This document shows, one piece after another, positions 57,693 to 64,000 of a DNA stretch of 64,000 nt (within the stretch, counting starts at the first letter, position 1; the number at the start of each line of letters is the position of its first letter). The stretch comes from Campylobacter sp. CNRCH_2014_0184h (GTDB lineage Bacteria > Campylobacterota > Campylobacteria > Campylobacterales > Campylobacteraceae). The notes beneath the pieces are model-generated. The model had not been told where the DNA came from, ran no database searches, and saw only the letters and a program-made list of their open reading frames with translations. The position numbers and the translations under genes are program-made. The stretch is from NCBI RefSeq assembly GCF_025772985.1, contig NZ_JAKMTB010000002.1, positions 211,720 to 275,719 on the forward strand, in the 5' to 3' direction.

Positions 57693-59855
57693 TTAGCTTG
57701 GCATTATGGAGTTTTTGCGTGCGGTTTTTTGGAGTGAGAATATACAAAGTAAAAGTATAATACTATATAAAACGCTAGTGGATTTTATGACATTTGATGT
57801 AATTTCATCTTGCTTTATAGCTTTAGAAATTTCGGTATATTTTTTACCTAAAAATTCTGTTGCTATGGTTAAATTTTGTTCTTTTAAATCTAAGATATTA
57901 TCTTTGTTTTCTATGATTAACTTCTTAGCCACATCTAGTTCTACAAAAGAAACATCTTGATAATGCCAAGATAGGTTAAAATCTTTATGAGAAATTTTTG
58001 CAAGATTTAGAATAGAACTAGAATTTAAATCTTGAATGGTTTTTTCAATTTTACTTTCATGAAGTTTTTCTGATGAAAAAACACCTATAAAAGGGTTGAT
58101 AAATTGTGGTTTTTCGATTAGAACAACAGAAAAAACAATATATGCCAAAGCTACAATAAAAAAACGCAGGCATTTTTTACAAAAAAACATCAAACTAATA
58201 GAAGAAGCTAATAAAATATAACAACATACAATAAGAGCCTCTAAAGTTTGAAAACATAATAATAAAAATACACCATATCCCATACTCACAAATAAAAAAA
58301 ATCGAGATGTGCGTAATTTAAATATGCTTTTACAAGCAATCAAAGAAACGAAAGCTATAATTATAACCGCTGCAAAAGCTAGTACAACTATAAAACCATA
58401 AACCGATTTAATAGCACCATCGTTTTGTAGCCAAAAAAGAAATGAAGCATACAATGCAATCATTACAACTGTGAAATTAAGTATTTTTAAAAAACTTGTG
58501 TGATGACTACTAGTGTTTCTATATACAAACAACAATGTAAAATTAATCCATTCGGTAAAATTATATAATTCTTCTTTTAAAAATTTTGCAGTAGTATTTT
58601 TAGAATCTATATTATCATTTATACTTGTAGCTTTTATCATAGTTTCTTTTTCTTTTGCATAAAGTTCTAGCTTATGCCATTCTTGAGCCTCTAAAATATT
58701 ATTTTGGCTTATCAAAACATCTTTTATAACTCTGAAAGAATCTTTTAAATTTTTAGCATATCTTAATTTATGCTTGTTGTTGATCTGATTTATTTTTTCT
58801 TTTTCCTCGTTGTGTATATTTTCAATTTCGTTTTTATAAGTCTCATCTTGATAATTATCTTCTATATATTTTTCAACTGATTCAAAATCTAAATTATCTA
58901 TATTGACATTTGTTAAATTTACAGCTTTTTGCTCTTTAAAATAACAAGCACTAAAATTTGGAGTTTTTTCAAATGTTACTCCATAAAAACAAGCTGATTT
59001 TTCAAATTTACATTCATGAAAATCAACATAATCTTTAAAATAAGAATTATTAAAATATACACTATTAACAAATTTAGAATTGTGAAAATCAACTCTTTTT
59101 TTAAATACACAATTCTTAAATATAGTGTCTTTTTCATTGTTGTAGTATTTACCATCAGGTAATGGCGTCCCTGATACAAAAAATTTAAAGTTTATCTCAT
59201 CTTCAAAAACACAATTTGAAAAATCTACGCCATTAAAAAAAGCAATTTTTTTATTACTTCCATCAACTGCATGTAAAGATACTTTAGATTCAAATTTGCA
59301 ATTTGAAAAAACTATTCTTTCGAAGCAGCTATAATTTATATAAACTTCTCTTTTAAAAATGCTTTTATAGTTTTTTCCTTCATAGCCATAACTATTTTTT
59401 AAATTTTCAAGCTCACTTGGGAGAATTAAAGTGGCGTCTCCTACTATTTCACAAGAAAAACAGCAAAACGATATAAAATTTTTCATTTGGTTTATTTTTT
59501 TTAATAAAATTTCATCTATATTTTCTTTTATTTGTCCTATAAAAGTATCTAATGTTAATCCAAAATTAAAATAATAAACAATGTTATTTTCTTCTTCTAT
59601 TTTGTCTATAATTTTAATGCCATTAAAGTTATTTTTATGATTTTCTTCTAAAGTTTTATAAATAATATATGGATTTAATGGTTTAGCTAATTCTCCAACA
59701 TCTAGCTTACCACCTAAAGATTCAAGTTTTTCTGTATTGATTTCCATAAATTTTAATATATCTAAAGAAATAGTTAGTTTTTCATCATCTAAACCCTTTA
59801 TAAAAATACCACTATATGGTATTTCTAAATCAATGTTATATATATTTTCTTTCAT
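57693..59855 (-). CDS. pentapeptide-repeat membrane protein coupled to the type IIG enzyme
   Basis: The 720-residue protein has a head (1-125), degenerate pentapeptide repeats (about 175-315, blocks such as VDFHNSKF, VYFNNSYF, VDFHECKF, FSACYF) that should form a right-handed beta helix, and a charged helical linker (335-405). Five helices follow at about 455-476, 485-508, 518-537, 540-558 and 565-582, then an outside or lumenal loop (585-690) and a last helix (692-709). It is cysteine-rich in the repeats. The start is TAATG-coupled to the restriction-modification gene. Its function is unknown; the context suggests a role linked to DNA modification or defence. Confidence 0.75.
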   Translation of the reverse strand: MKENIYNIDLEIPYSGIFIKGLDDEKLTISLDILKFMEINTEKLESLGGKLDVGELAKPLNPYIIYKTLEENHKNNFNGIKIIDKIEEENNIVYYFNFGLTLDTFIGQIKENIDEILLKKINQMKNFISFCCFSCEIVGDATLILPSELENLKNSYGYEGKNYKSIFKREVYINYSCFERIVFSNCKFESKVSLHAVDGSNKKIAFFNGVDFSNCVFEDEINFKFFVSGTPLPDGKYYNNEKDTIFKNCVFKKRVDFHNSKFVNSVYFNNSYFKDYVDFHECKFEKSACFYGVTFEKTPNFSACYFKEQKAVNLTNVNIDNLDFESVEKYIEDNYQDETYKNEIENIHNEEKEKINQINNKHKLRYAKNLKDSFRVIKDVLISQNNILEAQEWHKLELYAKEKETMIKATSINDNIDSKNTTAKFLKEELYNFTEWINFTLLFVYRNTSSHHTSFLKILNFTVVMIALYASFLFWLQNDGAIKSVYGFIVVLAFAAVIIIAFVSLIACKSIFKLRTSRFFLFVSMGYGVFLLLCFQTLEALIVCCYILLASSISLMFFCKKCLRFFIVALAYIVFSVVLIEKPQFINPFIGVFSSEKLHESKIEKTIQDLNSSSILNLAKISHKDFNLSWHYQDVSFVELDVAKKLIIENKDNILDLKEQNLTIATEFLGKKYTEISKAIKQDEITSNVIKSTSVLYSIILLLCIFSLQKTARKNSIMPS

Positions 59856-62800
59856 TATTTTCCTTCAATGATTTTTATTTCTTCTTCGTTTAGGTTGTAA
59901 AGTTTATAAACGATAGAGTTTATTTTATCTTCTTGGATTTTGGTGTCTGAGTTTTTGTCTTGTTCTTTTAAAACTAAAATCTCATCGACTAAACTTACAA
60001 GCTCGTTTGCTAGTTTTTCATTTTTAGAATTTATTTTTGGTATACAAAATTTTTCTATATAAGCAGGTTTAATCCTATAAAATCCACCTCTCATCACAAC
60101 GCTAGTTTTTTGCAAAAACCACCAAGTTAATGATGAATTTAAAATAGCTATTAAATACTTATAATCTAAATTTTTATATTCTTCATTTTTAACATAACCA
60201 TAAATAGTTGTAGTGAAATAAAATTTTCCAAGATCATCAAAAGCAAAATGAGTATTATTACAAATATCTGGACAAAGTAATTTTTCTTTATCGAATAATG
60301 TTTGATTTTTTGGATAAATATATCTCCACCATAAATCATCATTAGACAATCTTCCATTTTCTCTTGCTCTTAAAACATTTTCACACTCTTTTAAATAACT
60401 CCAAGCTTTTGGAAATTTAGCTTTTAATTCTTTTTCATCATAAAGAGACATTTTTGCTTTAGCATTTGCATCATCTTGTTTATAATAAGGAAATAAAACC
60501 ATTGAACTTGAAACAGGTTTTTCATATCTATGAAAATTATCACCCATTAAAAGTGGTTTTAAAATTTCTTTTTCTATCTCCACTTCCTTATTAAGCTCTT
60601 TAGAATATCCTTTAACTAGATTTTTATTTTCTTTGCAATCTTTTAAAAAATAAACACTATCTTTGCTTGTTTGCAAGCCTACAAAAACCCTAAATAAATC
60701 CTTTACCAATATATGTTGATTGATTTTTAAGAAAATTTCTTGATTTAAATTTTCTTCAAAACTCCAAAATGATGAAGATAATTTTTTATTGTCTATAATT
60801 TTAAAATCTTCTTCTTGTAAATTAAAAATAAAATTTGACATTTCTTCTTTTGAGTTGATATTTTTATCCGTTTGAATAAATTTCAAATGCGAAGAATTAT
60901 TTTCAAACCATTGTAAAGCGGTATATGTTGAAGCATCAAAAACCTGAAATTCCCCAAAAGATATAATCTTGCTAATCTTATCTTTTGCAAATTCTCTTAA
61001 ATTTAACCCAAAATCAGCATTAATCCATTTATGAGGCATTATAAAAGCAATTGCTCCTTTATTTTTTATAAGCTTAAAACATTGCTCTACAAACAAAATG
61101 TATATATCATAATTTTTACTTGCCACCTTAAAATGTTTTTTATAATACTGCGATAAATTTTTATCTAACCCTTGTATTCTTATATAAGGTGGGTTACCGA
61201 TGATGAGATCAAACCCTTGAAAACTCCCGCCCTCATCAAGCACTTCACTAAATTCAAAACGCCATTCAAAAGGATTTGCACTTTCTAAGTCAAATATACT
61301 CTCATAAAGCTTTTTAAGCTTTTTAAATTCTTTCTTGGCAGCACTTTCATCAAAGTCAAATTCAAACATATTTTTAGAGAAAAATGCTCTAAAATTCTCA
61401 TCTTTTTCATCTTGTACTAAAAAATCGCCGTATTTTTTAGAGTATTCATTAGCACCGTTGGTAAGTTGCTTGATCTCTTTGGCAAATTTGTCTTTTAAGC
61501 AGAAATTTTTAAAAGACTCTTTAAGGTTTTTGATCTCTTTTGCGATGAGAGTTTTATCGTTGTAAAAGCCTTCTTTGTAGTCTTTGACTATGCGTTTGTA
61601 TTTATCCATGCGTTCTTTGATGTTGGGGTAGTGAGAAAGGCTTTTGTGAATTTCAAAATAACTTATAAGTGAATTTCCGCATTTTATGTTGATGTCGATA
61701 TTTGGTAGGGTTTTAAGATCATGATAGTTTGTATCATCAAAGCTTTCATAAAAGCTGTGTTTTAAAAGCTCTATCCAAAGCCTTAGTTTGGTGATCTCAC
61801 ATGAGTTTGGGTTGATATCTACTCCAAAAAGGTTGTTTTCTATGATGTCTTTTTTACGCTCGAAAAGTTCTTTTTGACAAAGATGGGTTTTGTCTTTGTC
61901 AAAATCAGGGCGTTTATACTCTAAAAACTGGCCTTTGTGATTTTGCACTAAAATTTCATCATTTTGTACACTTAGGTAAAAGTCCTCTTCAAACAAACCA
62001 AGCTCATAATGCACCATAAGCATGGCATTTAAAGCTGAAACTAAAAAATGCCCACTTCCCACCGCAGGATCGCAAATGCGTATGGAATTTAGCAAGGCTA
62101 GTTTTTGCTCTTGAGGGATTTTTTCTTGGCGTAGCTGGGTTCTTAGCTCGCTTAGCTTGGTGGCATTTAGCTTAAAAGTATGGTTAAACTTATCAAGCAC
62201 GACTTTTTCTATACTTGCTTTACACATATATGAAGTGATAAAGCTTGGAGTGTAAAAACTACCTTCTTTGTAGCCATTTAGCTTTTCAAAGACATTTCCC
62301 AAAACGCTTGAGTTGATGAGTTCTTTTTGCTTGATGAGTTCTTCGCTTTGCTCATCTGCTCCAAAGTCAAAGCTGTCTAAAAACTCAAACAAATACTCAA
62401 GCAAACCTACTTTGCCTTTTTTACTTTTGCCTTTGTCATCTTTTAACTGCGTGTGTGGGTGATACTCTAGCAAAGCATCATTTTCTAAAGTAGCGATTTC
62501 TAGTGTGGTTTTTTCGATGGCTTGTTTTTCAAAAAGTGATGAATTTAAATAAGGCAAATAGCTAAATTTACTCTGTGCTCTTGTGTGCTTTTCTTTAGCT
62601 AAGATATCAAAGAAAAGGTGTGAAAGGGTGGTGAAATTTGGAATTTTTTCATAGTTTAGAAATTTAAGGGTTTTATCATCGTTAAATCTAACCAAATTTG
62701 ACTCAATAAGCTTTAAAAATAAAATACGGTTTAGCCAAAGTATGATGAATTTTAGCACCTCTTCAAAGTCATGCTTTGGAAGCTTGCTCGCTATGAGATG

Positions 62801-63649
62801 ATAAAGTGTGCCTTGGGCTTGTTTGCTTTGCTCACTTTGTGTGATGATGAATTTAGAAAGCTGTTTGCTCTCGCTTAAACCCAAGATGTATAAAAGCTCT
62901 TTATAGAATGCGTTGTTTAGTGAGTTTGCGTCATTTGGGCTAAATTCATTTAGCAAAAAGTCTTTGTGGAAGGTTTTAAAAATGCTTGCTAGGTTTTTGA
63001 AATTTGACTTTTGCTTGTCTTTTAAAAAGGCTAAATCAATGAAAAAGCCTTTTAAGCTTTCTTTGGAATTTTCTATGAGCTTGCTTGCTTCTTTATAAAA
63101 TTCATCAGTGTTGCCTTTAAAAAGTGAATTTGGGCTTTGAAATTCTTCAAAAAGCTTTTTAAAACTTGTGTTTTTATAAAAAAGTTCTTCAAACTCACTA
63201 GCTTTGAAAATGTAGAATTTATAAAAGTCTGTGATGATGATAAATTTCAAGCTAAAGCTATGCTCTCTGTTTCTAAAATAATACAAAATGGCCTCATGCA
63301 AGGCTTTGGAATTTGGCTTTGTGTGGGTGATGAATTCTTTTGAGTTGGGCTTTTTAGCTTCGATGAGAACTTCTAAGTCTTTGCTAAGCTCATCTTTAGC
63401 GATGGCTAAGTCGATCTCGCTTTTGCCTTTTTGCTTGGTTTTGATGTGGGTTTTGAAATTTAGAGTGGTTAAAAATGGACTAAGTGCGTTAGCTACAAGA
63501 TAGTCTTCATTTTCACTTTGTGAACTTTCAAGCCTTTTTATATACTGCATTAAAGCCTTGCTAAAAGTGTCAAATTCATTTTGTGTAATTTGCTTTTTGC
63601 GGTAGTAGGGGTTGAAAAAATCTTTTTCATTTAGCAAAGTAAAGTGCAT
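59855..63649 (-). CDS. type IIG restriction-modification enzyme (fused nuclease, N6-adenine methylase and specificity parts)
   Basis: This 1264-residue single-chain enzyme has a PD-(D/E)xK nuclease at the N-terminus (D80, then E97-A-K99 in LIEAKKP), a helical linker, and an amino-methylase core. That core has a motif X-like GSFYTPSFITSYM (463-475), motif I DPAVGSGHF (527-535) and motif IV NPPY (819-822). The C-terminal part from about 920 should read the target. Such Eco57I-like enzymes methylate one strand of an asymmetric site and cut some distance away. Unlike several Campylobacter homologues it has no poly-G/C tract, so no phase switch is visible. Confidence 0.92.
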   Translation of the reverse strand: MHFTLLNEKDFFNPYYRKKQITQNEFDTFSKALMQYIKRLESSQSENEDYLVANALSPFLTTLNFKTHIKTKQKGKSEIDLAIAKDELSKDLEVLIEAKKPNSKEFITHTKPNSKALHEAILYYFRNREHSFSLKFIIITDFYKFYIFKASEFEELFYKNTSFKKLFEEFQSPNSLFKGNTDEFYKEASKLIENSKESLKGFFIDLAFLKDKQKSNFKNLASIFKTFHKDFLLNEFSPNDANSLNNAFYKELLYILGLSESKQLSKFIITQSEQSKQAQGTLYHLIASKLPKHDFEEVLKFIILWLNRILFLKLIESNLVRFNDDKTLKFLNYEKIPNFTTLSHLFFDILAKEKHTRAQSKFSYLPYLNSSLFEKQAIEKTTLEIATLENDALLEYHPHTQLKDDKGKSKKGKVGLLEYLFEFLDSFDFGADEQSEELIKQKELINSSVLGNVFEKLNGYKEGSFYTPSFITSYMCKASIEKVVLDKFNHTFKLNATKLSELRTQLRQEKIPQEQKLALLNSIRICDPAVGSGHFLVSALNAMLMVHYELGLFEEDFYLSVQNDEILVQNHKGQFLEYKRPDFDKDKTHLCQKELFERKKDIIENNLFGVDINPNSCEITKLRLWIELLKHSFYESFDDTNYHDLKTLPNIDINIKCGNSLISYFEIHKSLSHYPNIKERMDKYKRIVKDYKEGFYNDKTLIAKEIKNLKESFKNFCLKDKFAKEIKQLTNGANEYSKKYGDFLVQDEKDENFRAFFSKNMFEFDFDESAAKKEFKKLKKLYESIFDLESANPFEWRFEFSEVLDEGGSFQGFDLIIGNPPYIRIQGLDKNLSQYYKKHFKVASKNYDIYILFVEQCFKLIKNKGAIAFIMPHKWINADFGLNLREFAKDKISKIISFGEFQVFDASTYTALQWFENNSSHLKFIQTDKNINSKEEMSNFIFNLQEEDFKIIDNKKLSSSFWSFEENLNQEIFLKINQHILVKDLFRVFVGLQTSKDSVYFLKDCKENKNLVKGYSKELNKEVEIEKEILKPLLMGDNFHRYEKPVSSSMVLFPYYKQDDANAKAKMSLYDEKELKAKFPKAWSYLKECENVLRARENGRLSNDDLWWRYIYPKNQTLFDKEKLLCPDICNNTHFAFDDLGKFYFTTTIYGYVKNEEYKNLDYKYLIAILNSSLTWWFLQKTSVVMRGGFYRIKPAYIEKFCIPKINSKNEKLANELVSLVDEILVLKEQDKNSDTKIQEDKINSIVYKLYNLNEEEIKIIEGK

Positions 63650-63676
63650 TTTTATCCTTTATAAAGAATATTTTGT

Positions 63677-63682
63677 ATTTTA
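63677..63682 (-). promoter_or_regulatory. probable -10 box for the restriction-modification gene
   Basis: The minus strand reads TTTTAGTAAAATAC (TAAAAT) 28 bases before the start codon. A good ribosome site, AAAGGA, lies five bases before the ATG. Confidence 0.4.
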
Positions 63683-63761
63683 CTAAAATTTACTTTAAAG
63701 GATTGAAAAGAAGTTGATTTAATCATTGTCATCCATACTATTTTCACATGTCATTATATAC

Positions 63762-63775
63762 TATATCTAGATATA
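63762..63775. repeat. 14-bp perfect palindrome
   Basis: TATATCTAGATATA is its own reverse complement. It lies 113 bases upstream of the restriction-modification start. It could be an operator, but sequence alone does not show a regulator. Confidence 0.4.
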
Positions 63776-64000
63776 ACAATTAACAAAAACTAAAAAATCC
63801 ACCAACCAAAAACAATTAATCTTTATCAAACATATTTATTCTAGCCCAACAATAAATTTTGCCTTACAATATACAAATAAAACAAGTCTAATTAATTCTA
63901 TAATTTTATAAAACCACAACACTATTTAATTCAAATACCAATCTTTCCAACCCAAACAAACAACAATCTAAATAATAACTAACAATAAAATATCACCAAC

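Larger units (their letters stand above)
63650..64000. other. non-coding flank of the restriction-modification gene
   Basis: 351 bases without a convincing open frame in any of the six frames that I could read. It holds the promoter of the restriction-modification gene near 63677, a 14-bp palindrome at 63762-63775, and from about 63781 a G-poor, C-rich plus strand. In the minus strand the end reads as short frames broken by stops. I cannot name an element, and the feature may continue beyond the window. Confidence 0.6.

Noticed and set aside
59855..63649. Phase-variable poly-G/C tract in the restriction-modification gene
   Set aside because: I looked for runs of eight or more G or C in this gene and its promoter because homologues carry them. 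None is present, nor did I see any elsewhere in the window.
1..64000. tRNA, rRNA, CRISPR array, insertion sequence or prophage
   Set aside because: Intergenic gaps are short, and none showed a cloverleaf, a repeat-spacer array, a transposase or phage genes that I could recognise.

Overview
The window is AT-rich, densely coding epsilonproteobacterial (Campylobacterota) chromosome. Gene content points to Campylobacter, and I infer the C. lari group. The markers are a nuo operon in which NuoE and NuoF are replaced by two unrelated small proteins, pflA directly behind nuoN, a NikZYXWV-type nickel transporter cluster beside nuoA, QueH instead of QueG, and an MqnP-type prenyltransferase. The species is inferred from gene content and order remembered from C. 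jejuni, not from a database search.

Layout. 1-548 is the 5' part of a secreted Sel1-repeat protein on the minus strand. 677-3160 holds bioA, bioD and a paired SMR exporter. 3335-4369 is a secreted plant-type asparaginase. 4370-8052 has a minimal Sua5/YrdC protein and carB. 8150-9121 is a periplasmic catalase-related peroxidase. 9208-13434 is fabZ-lpxA-clpX-mreB-mreC. 13503-15234 is a tautomerase, bcp and queH. 15332-18413 is ilvE, an SPFH protein and two DUF2393 proteins. 18417-20486 is dapB-purF. 20557-20856 is a small secreted PepSY-like protein with a DccR-like promoter box. 20921-34083 is a long minus-strand run: trxB, trxA, yraN, hom, an aminotransferase, a RodZ-like protein, RNA methyltransferases, rpmE, queD, queE, moaA and mqnP. 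miaA is at 34153-35028. 35019-50812 is the whole nuoA-N operon followed by pflA. 50932-55608 is nikZYXWV, and 55651-57594 is a BCCT carrier. 57693-63649 is a type IIG restriction-modification enzyme translationally coupled to a pentapeptide-repeat membrane protein. 63650-64000 has no convincing gene and ends in a stretch of extreme strand asymmetry.

How the genes fit together. Most of the window is core metabolism: respiration through a flavodoxin-linked complex I, menaquinone, queuosine, biotin, amino-acid and purine synthesis, thiol redox, cell shape and lipid A. The accessory parts are the asparaginase, the SMR pair, the BCCT carrier and the restriction-modification/pentapeptide cassette.

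The best candidate for a little-described system is the two-gene cassette at 57693-63649. It has its own terminator, TAATG coupling, a mosaic base composition and an unusual flank. A second lead is the regulatory knot upstream of the PepSY-like gene at 20857-20919. A third is a probable RodZ homologue at 25953-26831.
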